Assembly (NCBI RefSeq): GCF_018070565.1
Contig: NZ_JAGPXL010000004.1
Coordinates: forward strand, 186,001-250,000
Reading direction: 5' to 3'
DNA length: 64,000 nt
DNA from: Streptomyces sp. B93
GTDB lineage: Bacteria > Actinomycetota > Actinomycetes > Streptomycetales > Streptomycetaceae
Shown here: positions 8,519 through 16,134 of the stretch, one piece after another
Layout: each line of letters starts with the position of its first letter
How positions within the stretch are numbered: position 1 is the stretch's first letter
Notes under the pieces: generated by a model
The model's database searches: none
What the model saw: only the letters and a program-made list of their open reading frames with translations
What the model was told of the DNA's origin: nothing
Made by a program: the position numbers and the translations under genes

Positions 8519-9526
8519 ATGTCCGCCACACCGGCACCGCAGACCCGCCGCGCGATCGCGGCCGCGGTCCTTGTCCCCGTCATCGCGGCACTCGCGCTGT
8601 GGGCCTTCGCCTGGCCCGCCGCCCGTACGGCACCGCGCGACCTGCCGCTCGGCGTGGCCGGACCGACGGCCGCGACGGCGCAGGTGCAGGAACGCCTCAA
8701 GGGCGCGGCGGGCTCCGAGGGCGCCTTCGACATCCACCGGTACGCCGACGAGGCGGCGGCCCGGGAGGCGATCGAGGACCGGACGGTGTACGGCGCGGTC
8801 GTCGTCGGCGACGACGGCCCCCGGCTGCTCACCGCGTCGGCGGCGAGTCCGGTCGTCGCCCAGCTGCTCCAGCAGGCGGTCGCGGGACAGATCCCGGCCG
8901 ACGGCGCCGGGCTCGAGACCGTCGACGTGGTGCCCGCCCCGGCGAGCGACCCGCGCGGCGCGGCGCTGAACGCCAGCGTGCTGCCGCTGGCGCTGGCCGG
9001 GATCGCGGCCGGTGGCGTGGTGACCGTGCTCGGGCTGCGCGGGACGCGCGCGGTGGCGGCGCTGCTGGGTGCCTCCGCGCTGACCGGCCTGGCCGCGGCG
9101 GCGATCGGGCACAGCTGGCTGGAGGCGCTGACCGGCGACTGGTGGGCGGAGGCCGCGGTGCTGGGGCTGGGCACGCTGGCCGTCGGCGGCGCGGTCGCCG
9201 GGCTCGCGGCGCTCATCGGCACGGCCGGGCTCGGTCTCGGCGCGGGCGTGGTGATGCTGTTCGGCAACCCGTTCGCGGGGGCGGCCTCGGCGCCGGAGCT
9301 GCTGCCCGAGCCCGCCGGGTTCATCGGCCGGCTGCTGCCGCCCGGCGCGTCGGCGACCCTGCTGCGCTCGGTGTCGTACTTCGACGGCGCGGCGGCGACG
9401 GGCCCCGCGCTCACCCTCACCTGGTGGGCGGTCCTGGGCCTGGGGGCGGTTCTGCTGGGCGGCGCCCTGAAGAACCGCACGGCGAGCGCCGAGGAGCCGG
9501 TCCGCACACCGGCCCTCACCGGCTGA
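8519..9526 (+). CDS. ABC-2-type/YhgE-like membrane transport protein
   Basis: A 335-residue integral membrane protein. One N-terminal membrane helix (about residues 13-33) is followed by an extracytoplasmic domain of about 110 residues, then five or six closely spaced helices rich in Ala, Gly and Leu, ending near residue 315. This layout resembles the ABC-2 permease/YhgE-Pip group often found next to TetR regulators in actinomycetes, where it is thought to export toxic compounds. No ATPase is adjacent. Start ATG at 8519 follows GAGGAG. Regulation is probably by the divergent TetR. Confidence 0.65.
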   Translation: MSATPAPQTRRAIAAAVLVPVIAALALWAFAWPAARTAPRDLPLGVAGPTAATAQVQERLKGAAGSEGAFDIHRYADEAAAREAIEDRTVYGAVVVGDDGPRLLTASAASPVVAQLLQQAVAGQIPADGAGLETVDVVPAPASDPRGAALNASVLPLALAGIAAGGVVTVLGLRGTRAVAALLGASALTGLAAAAIGHSWLEALTGDWWAEAAVLGLGTLAVGGAVAGLAALIGTAGLGLGAGVVMLFGNPFAGAASAPELLPEPAGFIGRLLPPGASATLLRSVSYFDGAAATGPALTLTWWAVLGLGAVLLGGALKNRTASAEEPVRTPALTG

Positions 9527-9548
9527 CCGTCCCGGCGCCGCCGGGGTC

Positions 9549-9827
9549 CTACGCCGGACGGGCCCCCCGGTACTCCGCCGTGATGCCGAAGCGCTGCTGT
9601 TCACGGGTGGGCGCGGGTGTGTCGTGGACTTCGGAGACGGCGTCGGCGACCTGGTCGGGCGCCGGCTCCGGCTGGTCCCCCAGGCGTTCGAGGTCGGCGG
9701 CGGAGACGAGGGCGACGAGGGGCTTGCCGTGCCGGGTCACGACGACGCGTTCACCGCCGTACACCACCCGGTTGATCAGGTCGGCGAGCTCAGCCCTGGC
9801 TTGCGTCACCGGAATCTCGTAGGCCAT
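9549..9827 (-). CDS. Phd/YefM-family antitoxin
   Basis: A 92-residue type II antitoxin-like protein. The N-terminal PVTQARAELADLINRV segment followed by ERVVVTRHGKPLVALVSAADL is the Phd/YefM DNA-binding signature; the C-terminal third is acidic and probably disordered. I start at ATG 9827 (GGGAG upstream); an in-frame GTG at 9848 would add seven residues. No toxin gene lies beside it in the same direction. It diverges from a ClpP-like gene, and the palindrome between them is its likely operator. It may be an orphan antitoxin or a dedicated repressor. Confidence 0.8.
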   Translation of the reverse strand: MAYEIPVTQARAELADLINRVVYGGERVVVTRHGKPLVALVSAADLERLGDQPEPAPDQVADAVSEVHDTPAPTREQQRFGITAEYRGARPA

Positions 9828-9864
9828 GACTCCCAGCTTACGGGCCACCCCTCCTCACGAGAAC

Positions 9865-9887
9865 GTACATCCTGTACATTTTTGACA
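9865..9887. promoter_or_regulatory. Palindromic operator and -35 element between antitoxin and ClpP-like gene
   Basis: GTACA-TCC-TGTAC (9865-9877) is a perfect 5-3-5 inverted repeat, followed on the plus strand by TTGACA (9882-9887), a consensus -35. No clear -10 follows at 17-18 bases. The palindrome is a candidate Phd-type operator able to affect both divergent genes. Confidence 0.45.
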
Positions 9888-9928
9888 GACGGCTGCGGAG
9901 GCAGCTCTGCCGCGAGGAGGGGTCCGCC

Positions 9929-10516
9929 GTGATCCGACCGACCGCCCACCACGACCCGTACGCGAAGCTGCTGGAGGGCCGGATCGTCCTCCTGGGGACC
10001 CGGCTCGACGACGACGCGGCGGGGGAGGTGGTCGCGCGGCTCCTGCGTCTGGAGCACACCCGCCCGGACGAGGACATCACGCTGTACGTCAACTCCCCCG
10101 GCGGCTCCCCGAGCGCCATGTCGGCCGTCTACGACACGATGCGCCACGTCAGTTGCGACGTGGGGACCCACTGCATCGGGCAGGCCGGTCCCGAGGCCGC
10201 GCTGCTGCTCGCCGCGGGCACCCCCGGCAAGCGGTTCGCGCTGCCGGGCGCGCGCGTGGTGCTGCGGCAGCCGGCCCTCTCCGAGCGGATCGGGGGGCGG
10301 GCGTCCGACCTCGCCGTCCAAGCGGCGGAGTTGGCCCGCGTCCGCGCCCGGATGGAGGAACTGCTGGCACGGCACACGGGGCGCACGCCGGAGCAGGTGG
10401 CCGGGGACATCGAGCGGGAGACGGTGCTCGACGCGCCGGGGGCCGTGGCGTACGGGCTGGTCGACCGGGTCCTGCCGCACCGCCCGGACACGCCGCCCGC
10501 GTCCGGCGCGAGGTGA
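9929..10516 (+). CDS. ClpP-like protein lacking the catalytic triad
   Basis: A 195-residue protein that aligns along its whole length with ClpP: YVNSPGGS oxyanion strip, VYDTMR helix, [11 protein letters not shown] and the C-terminal [17 protein letters not shown]. All three catalytic residues are changed. The Ser motif GQAASMG is GQAGPEA here (Pro at residue 88), the His of IHQP is Arg at residue 113 (LRQP), and the Asp of the ERD segment is Glu. It should assemble but not cut, and may be a regulatory subunit of ClpP heteromers. Start GTG at 9929 behind GAGGAGGGG. A small gene follows after seven bases, probably co-transcribed. Confidence 0.8.
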   Translation: MIRPTAHHDPYAKLLEGRIVLLGTRLDDDAAGEVVARLLRLEHTRPDEDITLYVNSPGGSPSAMSAVYDTMRHVSCDVGTHCIGQAGPEAALLLAAGTPGKRFALPGARVVLRQPALSERIGGRASDLAVQAAELARVRARMEELLARHTGRTPEQVAGDIERETVLDAPGAVAYGLVDRVLPHRPDTPPASGAR

Positions 10517-10523
10517 GCCGCCG

Positions 10524-10832
10524 ATGCCGCCGCCCGAACTGCCGCCGCTGCCCGCGCTCACCCGGGCCGAGGGTGAGCTGATCGACCGTTATCTCGACGC
10601 CGTCGACCTGCTCGGCCGGATCAACCCGGCGCGCCCCGGCGACACCTACCGCGGACTGCGCGCCGCCCAGGCGCTGATCCGCACGGCGGCCGAGCTGCGC
10701 GACGCGCTGGCGCTGATGCACCAGCGGGGCGAGACCGAGCTGCACGCCCCGACCCTCGAGCGGGCGCTGCGCGTCCTGGACGGTGAGCGCCGTACCGCGC
10801 GCGTCACGCTTCCGACGCGCTCGGACAGTTGA
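10524..10832 (+). CDS. Small hypothetical protein downstream of ClpP-like gene
   Basis: A 102-residue cytosolic protein of unknown function. The N-terminus is Pro-rich (MPPPELPPLP), followed by helical segments with many Leu, Ala and Arg residues and no Cys or membrane helix. ATG at 10524 lies seven bases after the clpP-like stop, with GAGGTGAG upstream, so the pair is probably one operon. I do not recognise a family. The codon bias is normal for this genome, which supports it as a real gene. Confidence 0.6.
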   Translation: MPPPELPPLPALTRAEGELIDRYLDAVDLLGRINPARPGDTYRGLRAAQALIRTAAELRDALALMHQRGETELHAPTLERALRVLDGERRTARVTLPTRSDS

Positions 10833-11140
10833 CGTGATGACACCTGGTCGGAAAGTGAAACGATCCGAACGGTGTACCCCCCGTTGGAGTAGAACTTTGT
10901 CGTTTTGCGGGACCGTCAGGGTTGCGCAACACGCGTGCTCCGAAGAGGGAACACGGAGTTTCGCCGCTGGTCCGGGGCTGCGCACCAGACCTGCCAACTG
11001 ATCGAACGCGGCCGTGTCCACCCGAACGGGCGAGTGGTGAGTAACAACACAAATCCCCGGTTGCGTTGGGATTTTCGGACATGCGTGGGTGAAGATCCCT
11101 GTCTGACGACAAGCCCCGCCACAACGGCGGGCGCATCCGG
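10833..11140 (+). other. Non-coding region upstream of the riboswitch
   Basis: No convincing gene. This stretch is poorer in GC than its surroundings and must contain the promoter for the riboswitch-controlled hydrolase. GGAAC at about 10950 with GTC 17 bases on weakly resembles an ECF (SigE-type) promoter, but I would not call it. Confidence 0.4.
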
Positions 11141-11331
11141 GCGGACGCCGAGTCCTGCCGCCGCCTGGATGACCGGTCGACAGCAGTGGATCGGCAGGAG
11201 TGGAGGACCCGAGCACGACGGTCCGCCGGAGCACCCGCTCCGGACGGTCCTTGGGGTGAAGCCGTGGTAACGCGGCCGGGCAACTTCGCCAGCCCGAATC
11301 CGACAGGTCATCCTTCACAGGCGGCTGACGA
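11141..11331 (+). promoter_or_regulatory. Cyclic di-AMP riboswitch (ydaO/yuaA type)
   Basis: The leader has the order of conserved blocks of the ydaO motif: a GACGCCGAGTCC start, a TCCTGCCG/CGGCAGGA stem, GGAGGACCCGAG, a CGGAC/GTCCG hairpin arm, then TGGGGTGAAGCCG, a GC hairpin (GCCGTGG-GCGGC), and the 3' hallmark CCCGAATCCGACAGGTCA followed by CAGGCGGCTGAC. The outer stem is formed by ACGCC and GGCG. The aptamer ends about ten bases before the ATG of a secreted NlpC/P60 hydrolase, with GAAGGG between, so ligand binding may act on translation or on transcript elongation. In actinomycetes this riboswitch typically controls cell-wall hydrolases. Boundaries are approximate. Confidence 0.88.
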
Positions 11332-11341
11332 AGGGTTGCGC

Positions 11342-11815
11342 ATGACCACGCACAATCGCGTCCCGTCACTCATGGCCAGGGCCGGCACGGCCTCGGCCCT
11401 CACCATCGCCGCCGTGGGCGGCTCCCTGGTGGCGCCTGGCTTCGCCGGCGAGGCCCAGGCCGCCACGCCCGCCAAGAAGGCGCTCCAGGTCGCGGCCTCG
11501 AAGAAGGGCTCGCCGTACAAGTGGGGCGCCTCGGGTCCGAGCAGGTTCGACTGCTCCGGACTGACGCTGTACGCCTTCAAGAAGGCGGGCAAGAAGCTGC
11601 CCCGGACGGCGGCGCAGCAGTACAACAAGACCAAGCACATCTCCGCGTCCAGCCGCAAGGCCGGTGACCTGGTCTTCTTCCACTCCGGTTCCAACGTGTA
11701 CCACGTCGGCATCTACGCCGGGAAGGGCAGGATCTGGCACTCCCCGAAGACCGGGGACGTGGTGCGGCTCCAGAAGATCTGGACGAAGAGCGTCTGGTAC
11801 GGCCGGGTCGCGTGA
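11342..11815 (+). CDS. Secreted NlpC/P60 peptidoglycan endopeptidase
   Basis: A 157-residue exported cysteine peptidase. The start is ATG at 11342 directly after the riboswitch. Residues 1-40 are a Sec signal peptide (basic start, AGTASALTIAAVGGSLVA core, AQAA cleavage region). The mature protein is a single NlpC/P60 domain: catalytic Cys in FDCSGLT, His in YHVGIY and the third polar residue near RIWHSP. Such enzymes cut the D-Glu to diamino-acid link of stem peptides and act outside the cell in growth or spore germination. There is no wall-binding domain. Expression should follow c-di-AMP, linking hydrolase dose to turgor or ion state. Confidence 0.9.
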   Translation: MTTHNRVPSLMARAGTASALTIAAVGGSLVAPGFAGEAQAATPAKKALQVAASKKGSPYKWGASGPSRFDCSGLTLYAFKKAGKKLPRTAAQQYNKTKHISASSRKAGDLVFFHSGSNVYHVGIYAGKGRIWHSPKTGDVVRLQKIWTKSVWYGRVA

Positions 11816-11821
11816 CCCGGG

Positions 11822-11863
11822 GTGGGGCGGTGGCGGCGCCCTGACGGGCCGCCACCGCCCCAC
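11822..11863. terminator. Bidirectional terminator hairpin
   Basis: GTGGGGCGGTGGCGGC (11822-11837) and its perfect complement (11848-11863) form a 16-pair stem with a ten-base loop. It lies between the convergent NlpC/P60 gene and the ATPase gene and should end both transcripts. Confidence 0.85.
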
Positions 11864-11874
11864 GGCATCCCGCC

Positions 11875-12336
11875 CTAGGGGTCCTGCCGCGCGGCCGTCA
11901 CCGGCCGCGTGGTGACCGCCGAGGGCCACGGCAGTTCGATCAGGACGGTCTTGCCGCCCTCACCGGTGGGCCGGACTCTGAGTCTGCCGCCGCACTCCGA
12001 GGTGAGCCAGCGGATGATCACCATGCCGCGGCCGTTGTCCTGCTGCACGGCGGCCGGGAGCCGCTTGGGGAACCGCGGATGGCTGTCGGTGACCCCGATG
12101 CTCAGCTGTTCGTCATGGTGCAGCCGCAGGTCCACCGTGAAGGTGGGTGACTGCCCGAAGGTGTGCTGTACGGCGTTGGTGGTGAGTTCGGAGACGATGA
12201 GCCTGATGCTGTCGGCCGCCTCCGATCCCGGCGGCAGGCCCCACTCCGCGAGGGTGTCCGCCACGAAAGCACGGGCCGCGGAGACCGAGGCGGGATCGCT
12301 CGGCAGAGTGACGGATGCTTCCAGGTGGTCTGCCAT
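11875..12336 (-). CDS. ATP-binding anti-sigma-like protein (HATPase_c)
   Basis: A 153-residue GHKL ATPase of the RsbW/SpoIIAB type. The N box IVSELTTNAVQH is near residue 65, DSHPRFP is the G1-like segment, and NGRGMVIIRWL is the G2-type glycine box. Such short proteins bind sigma or anti-anti-sigma factors; in Streptomyces many form whiJ-like clusters with an XRE regulator and a DUF397 protein. That is the case here, as the gene diverges from the XRE gene at 12577. I start at ATG 12336 (AAAGGGA upstream); a GTG at 12375 is in frame. Targets unknown. Confidence 0.85.
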   Translation of the reverse strand: MADHLEASVTLPSDPASVSAARAFVADTLAEWGLPPGSEAADSIRLIVSELTTNAVQHTFGQSPTFTVDLRLHHDEQLSIGVTDSHPRFPKRLPAAVQQDNGRGMVIIRWLTSECGGRLRVRPTGEGGKTVLIELPWPSAVTTRPVTAARQDP

Positions 12337-12460
12337 GGCGACTCGTCCCTTTCCCACGGGACCGCGGTCGGGCACTCACCGGATGGTTCGAGTACGGTCC
12401 CGGACTGGTGCTTCGTCGCCAGACTGCCACTACCGGGCCGTTCTCGGTGGCGATCCACCA

Positions 12461-12476
12461 AGATATGCATATATCT
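12461..12476. promoter_or_regulatory. AT-rich palindrome in divergent whiJ-like promoter
   Basis: AGATAT-GCAT-ATATCT is a perfect 6-4-6 inverted repeat and is strikingly AT-rich for this genome. It lies about midway between the ATPase and XRE starts. It is a good candidate operator for the XRE protein and may overlap a -10 element. Confidence 0.55.
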
Positions 12477-12576
12477 GTCGCTCGAAGCGGTGAACTCTGC
12501 GACGGCAGACCGTATTTGGTTGGGCCGTGCGGAGTCTCGTCGGGAGTGGCCGAGTGGCCCGAGTGAGGAGTCTCCC

Positions 12577-13437
12577 ATGCAGCACGGCCCCGCGGTACGC
12601 CGCCGGAAGCTGGGCGCCGAACTGCGCGCGCTGCGCGCCCGGCTGGGACTCACCAGCGGTGAGGCGGCCCGGCTGGTGGGCTGGCACCAGTCGAAGGTGA
12701 GCCGGATCGAGACCGGCGCGAGCGGCGTGAAACCGACCGACGTACGGTTACTGCTGGATGCCTACGGCGTCGAGGACCCGGAGCTGCGGGAACTGCTGCT
12801 GATGCTGGCCGGTTCCGACGAGGGCGGCGGGCGGCACCACTGGTGGCACGCCTATCGCGGGGTACTGCCGCCCACCTACCGGGACTTCATCAGCCTGGAG
12901 TCCCAGGCGAGGGCGATGCGCACCCTGGAGACCTCCGTCGTGCCCGGTCTGTTGCAGACCCGGGAGTACGCCCGCGCGGTGACCCGGGCGGCGGTCGCCG
13001 GACAGCCGCAGGACCAGCTGGACGCCCTGGTGGAGGTACGGCTGGCGCGGCAGGAGGTGCTGCGGGCGGAGCGTCCGCTGGAGCTGAGCGCGGTCCTGGA
13101 CGAGGCCGTGCTGCGGCGCGAGGTGGGCGGCCCCGGGGTGATGGCGCGGCAGCTGGAGCGGCTGATCGAGGCGGCCCGGCTGCCCCAAGTACGGCTCCAG
13201 GTGCTGCCGTTCGCCTCGGGAGCGCATATCGGCATCACGGGGCCTTTCGTTATCTTCTCATTTTCGAGCACTTCTGATCTGGACGTGGTGGTTCTCGACC
13301 ACTTGACGAGTAGCCTCTATCTCGAACGGAAAGAAGACCTGGAGGCCTACACCGAGGCCTTCACCACCCTCCAGTTCCATGCCCTTTCACCCGAGGACTC
13401 GTTGGACTACATCGCCGGGATAGGTGACGGCGCGTAA
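12577..13437 (+). CDS. XRE-family regulator with DUF5753 (whiJ-like), contains a TTA codon
   Basis: A 286-residue DNA-binding regulator. Residues 8-65 are a helix-turn-helix (LGAELRALRARLGLTSGE, then HQSKVSRIETG) and residues 90-275 are the DUF5753 domain (VPGLLQTREYARAV is its hallmark). Codon 58 (12748-12750) is TTA, the rare Leu codon read by bldA tRNA, so translation probably waits for development or secondary metabolism. Start ATG 12577 behind GTGAGGAG. The next gene encodes its DUF397 partner ten bases on, and an ATPase gene diverges. The trio matches the whiJ/abaA-type loci that control differentiation in Streptomyces. Confidence 0.9.
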   Translation: MQHGPAVRRRKLGAELRALRARLGLTSGEAARLVGWHQSKVSRIETGASGVKPTDVRLLLDAYGVEDPELRELLLMLAGSDEGGGRHHWWHAYRGVLPPTYRDFISLESQARAMRTLETSVVPGLLQTREYARAVTRAAVAGQPQDQLDALVEVRLARQEVLRAERPLELSAVLDEAVLRREVGGPGVMARQLERLIEAARLPQVRLQVLPFASGAHIGITGPFVIFSFSSTSDLDVVVLDHLTSSLYLERKEDLEAYTEAFTTLQFHALSPEDSLDYIAGIGDGA

Positions 13438-13446
13438 GGAGGCACC

Positions 13447-13671
13447 ATGACAGCTCTGCCTCGGAACGTACCCACGACTAGCGACCTGCCCGGGGTGCGA
13501 TGGCTGCGCAGCAGCCACAGCACCGGGGCGAACAACTGCGTCGAGACGGCCAGGCCGGTCACCGGCCCCTGCGCCGGACTGCTCGCCGTACGCGACTCCA
13601 AGGACCCGGCCGGGCCCGCGCTGCTCTTCTCCCCCGAGAGCTGGGCGGGGTTCACGGCGGCGTTCCACTGA
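13447..13671 (+). CDS. DUF397 protein, partner of the XRE regulator
   Basis: A 74-residue DUF397 protein. The family pattern is seen in VRWLRSSHSTGANNCVE, then VRDSKDPAGPALLFSPESWAGF split by short turns. These small proteins almost always follow an XRE-DUF5753 gene and are thought to bind and modulate it. ATG at 13447 lies ten bases after the XRE stop with GGAGG just upstream, so the two are one operon. Confidence 0.92.
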   Translation: MTALPRNVPTTSDLPGVRWLRSSHSTGANNCVETARPVTGPCAGLLAVRDSKDPAGPALLFSPESWAGFTAAFH

Positions 13672-13707
13672 CCTGCCACGCGCGACGCACGGCCGTGTCA
13701 CGCCGAC

Positions 13708-14838
13708 TCACGGTCGCGTTTCGCCGATGACCCGTACAGCGCGTTCCAGCTGTTCCCCGGAGAGGTCCGCGCGGGCGGTCAGCCGCAGCCGCGAGACGCC
13801 GTCGGGCACGGACGGCGGGCGGAAGCAGCCCACCGCCAGCCCGGCGGCGCGGCAGTCGGCCGCCCACCGCACGGCCCCCTCCGGGGACGGCACCCGCACC
13901 GAGACGACCGCGGCGTCCGGACGTACCGCCGTCAGGCCCTCGGCCGTCAGCCGGGCGTACAGCTCGCCCGCCACCGCGCGGGCGCGCGCCGCCCGCTCCG
14001 GCTCGCGGCGCAGCAGCCGCAGCGCGGCCAGGGCGGCGCCCGCGGCGGCGGGAGCGAGGCCGGTGTCGAAGATGAACGTCCGCGCCGCGTTGACCAGATG
14101 GCCGATCACCCTGGCCGGGCCCAGGACCGCGCCGCCCTGGCTGCCCAGCGACTTGGACAGCGTGAGGGTGACCACCACGTCCTCGGCCCCCGCCAGCCCC
14201 GCCGCGTGCGGCGCGCCCCGGCCGCCGTCGCCCAGTACCCCGAGCCCGTGGGCGTCGTCGACCACCAGGCCCGCACCGTGTTCCCGGCAGGCCGCGGCCA
14301 GCTCCGCGAGCGGGGCGGCGTCGCCGTCGACGGAGAAGACGGTGTCGGAGACGGCGACGGCGGGACCGTCGTGCGTGTGCAGCGCCTTGCGCACGGCGTC
14401 CGGGTCGGCGTGCCCCACCACCTGGGTGGTGCCGCGGGCCAGTCGGCAGCCGTCGATGAGCGAGGCGTGGTTGCCGCTGTCGGAGACGACCAGCGAGCCG
14501 TGCGGGGCGAGCGCGGTGACCGCGGCGAGGTTGGCCGCGTAGCCGGAGGAGAAGACCAGCGCCGCCTCGAAACCGCAGAAGCCGGCCAGTTCGCGCTCGA
14601 GTTCGCCGTGCAGCTCGGTCGTACCCGTGACCAGCCGGGAGCCGGTCGAACCGCCGCCCCAGGTCCGCGCGGCCCGCGCCGCGCCCTCGGTGACCTCGGG
14701 GTGCCGGGCCAGCCCCAGGTAGTCGTTGCTCGCCAGATCCAGCAACGGCGAGTCGGCGGGGCGCGGCTTCAGCGTCCGCACCAGTCCGGCCCGGCGGCGC
14801 AGCTCCGCCTGCTCGTCGATCCAGCCGAACGCCGCCAT
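13708..14838 (-). CDS. bioF: 8-amino-7-oxononanoate synthase
   Basis: A 376-residue alpha-oxoamine synthase that condenses pimeloyl thioester with alanine in biotin synthesis. Seen are the NDYLGLARHP start block, GGGSTGSRLVTG, the SGNHASLIDGC segment, DDAHGLGVLG and the PLP-lysine block LSKSLGSQGG. I start at ATG 14838, directly behind GGAGGACCG; an in-frame TTG at 14868 is less likely and lies within a promoter-like TTGACT. It diverges from bioB, with bioA and bioD downstream of bioB, so the biotin genes share one control region. Confidence 0.92.
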   Translation of the reverse strand: MAAFGWIDEQAELRRRAGLVRTLKPRPADSPLLDLASNDYLGLARHPEVTEGAARAARTWGGGSTGSRLVTGTTELHGELERELAGFCGFEAALVFSSGYAANLAAVTALAPHGSLVVSDSGNHASLIDGCRLARGTTQVVGHADPDAVRKALHTHDGPAVAVSDTVFSVDGDAAPLAELAAACREHGAGLVVDDAHGLGVLGDGGRGAPHAAGLAGAEDVVVTLTLSKSLGSQGGAVLGPARVIGHLVNAARTFIFDTGLAPAAAGAALAALRLLRREPERAARARAVAGELYARLTAEGLTAVRPDAAVVSVRVPSPEGAVRWAADCRAAGLAVGCFRPPSVPDGVSRLRLTARADLSGEQLERAVRVIGETRP

Positions 14839-14900
14839 CGGTCCTCCGGTGATTTTGTAGGCAGTCAACAGACCCTATCCGTGAGACGCGCAGCTCAGAA

Positions 14901-14916
14901 TGTGGCAATACCCACA
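14901..14916. promoter_or_regulatory. Inverted repeat in bioF-bioB intergenic region
   Basis: TGTGG-CAATAC-CCACA is a 5-6-5 inverted repeat between the divergent bioF and bioB starts. It does not match the BioQ operators I know from mycobacteria. It is a candidate operator only. Confidence 0.3.
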
Positions 14917-14985
14917 CGGTGAAGTGCCGCTGTTGTACGAACTCTCCTTGGCCCGGGGCCGCACCTTACGACAGGATCGGCTCTC

Positions 14986-16134
14986 ATGGACCTGCTGAAC
15001 ACGCTGGTGGACAAGGGGCTGCGGCGCGAGCTGCCGAGCCGCGGGGAGGCGCTCGCCGTCCTCGCCACGTCCGACGACGAACTGCTCGATGTGGTGGCTG
15101 CGGCCGGGAAGGTGCGCAGGCACTGGTTCGGCCGTCGGGTGAAGCTCAACTACCTCGTCAACCTGAAGTCCGGACTGTGTCCGGAGGACTGCTCGTACTG
15201 CTCGCAGCGCCTGGGCTCCGAGGCCGGGATCCTCAAGTACACCTGGCTCAAGCCGGACCAGGCCTCCGAGGCGGCGGCGGCCGGACTCGCCGGTGGCGCC
15301 AAGCGGGTCTGTCTGGTGGCGAGCGGACGCGGTCCTACCGACCGTGACGTGGACCGGGTCTCCGAGACCATCAGGGCGATCAAGGACGAGCACGAGGACG
15401 TCGAGGTGTGCGCCTGCCTCGGACTGCTCTCCGACGGGCAGGCCGAGCGGCTGCGCCAGGCGGGCGCGGACGCCTACAACCACAACCTCAACACGTCCGA
15501 GGCGACGTACGGGGACATCACCACCACCCACACCTACGCCGACCGCGTCGACACCGTGCGCAAGGCGCACGCGGCCGGTCTCTCCGCATGCTCCGGGCTG
15601 ATCGCGGGCATGGGCGAGAGCGACGAGGACCTGGTCGACGTGGTCTTCTCGCTGCGTGAGCTGGACCCGGACTCGGTCCCGGTCAACTTCCTGATCCCGG
15701 TCGAGGGCACCCCGCTGGCCAAGGAGTGGCACCTCACGCCGCAGCGCTGTCTGCGCATCCTGGCGATGGTGCGGTTCGTCTGCCCGGACATCGAGGTGCG
15801 CATCGCGGGCGGCCGTGAGGTCCATCTGCGCACGATGCAGCCGCTCGCCCTGCACCTGGCCAACTCGATCTTCCTCGGCGACTACCTGACCACCGAGGGC
15901 CAGGCGGGCAAGGCGGACCTGGAGATGATCGCGGACGCCGGGTTCGTGGTGGAGGGCGCCGGGGAGACGACGCTGCCGGAGCACCGGACGGGCGGCGCGT
16001 GCGGCTCCGGCCAGGGGTCCTGCGACTCCGGGCAGGGTGCCTGCGGTGCCGCGCCGGAGGCGGGCGAGGCCCGCACCGATCTGGTCGCCGTACGCCGCCG
16101 GGGTGCCGGTACGGATCTCGCGCCCAATGCCTGA
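14986..16134 (+). CDS. bioB: Biotin synthase (radical SAM)
   Basis: A 382-residue radical SAM enzyme that inserts sulfur into dethiobiotin. The CPEDCSYC cluster motif is at about residues 65-72, and YNHNLNTS plus the [10 protein letters not shown] block complete the family pattern. ATG at 14986 is the family start. Odd: after the normal core there is a tail of about 55 residues containing [17 protein letters not shown], with three Cys residues in a repeated GSGQG/DSGQG frame. It could bind metal or donate to a cluster, or be neutral. The bioA start overlaps the stop by eight bases. Confidence 0.94.
   Translation: MDLLNTLVDKGLRRELPSRGEALAVLATSDDELLDVVAAAGKVRRHWFGRRVKLNYLVNLKSGLCPEDCSYCSQRLGSEAGILKYTWLKPDQASEAAAAGLAGGAKRVCLVASGRGPTDRDVDRVSETIRAIKDEHEDVEVCACLGLLSDGQAERLRQAGADAYNHNLNTSEATYGDITTTHTYADRVDTVRKAHAAGLSACSGLIAGMGESDEDLVDVVFSLRELDPDSVPVNFLIPVEGTPLAKEWHLTPQRCLRILAMVRFVCPDIEVRIAGGREVHLRTMQPLALHLANSIFLGDYLTTEGQAGKADLEMIADAGFVVEGAGETTLPEHRTGGACGSGQGSCDSGQGACGAAPEAGEARTDLVAVRRRGAGTDLAPNA

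Noticed and set aside
11022..11050. Similarity to a 16S rRNA segment (CGAACGGGCGAGTGGTGAGTAAC)-like string upstream of the riboswitch
   Set aside because: Only about 20 bases resemble the rRNA and the flanks do not, so it is chance, not an rRNA fragment.
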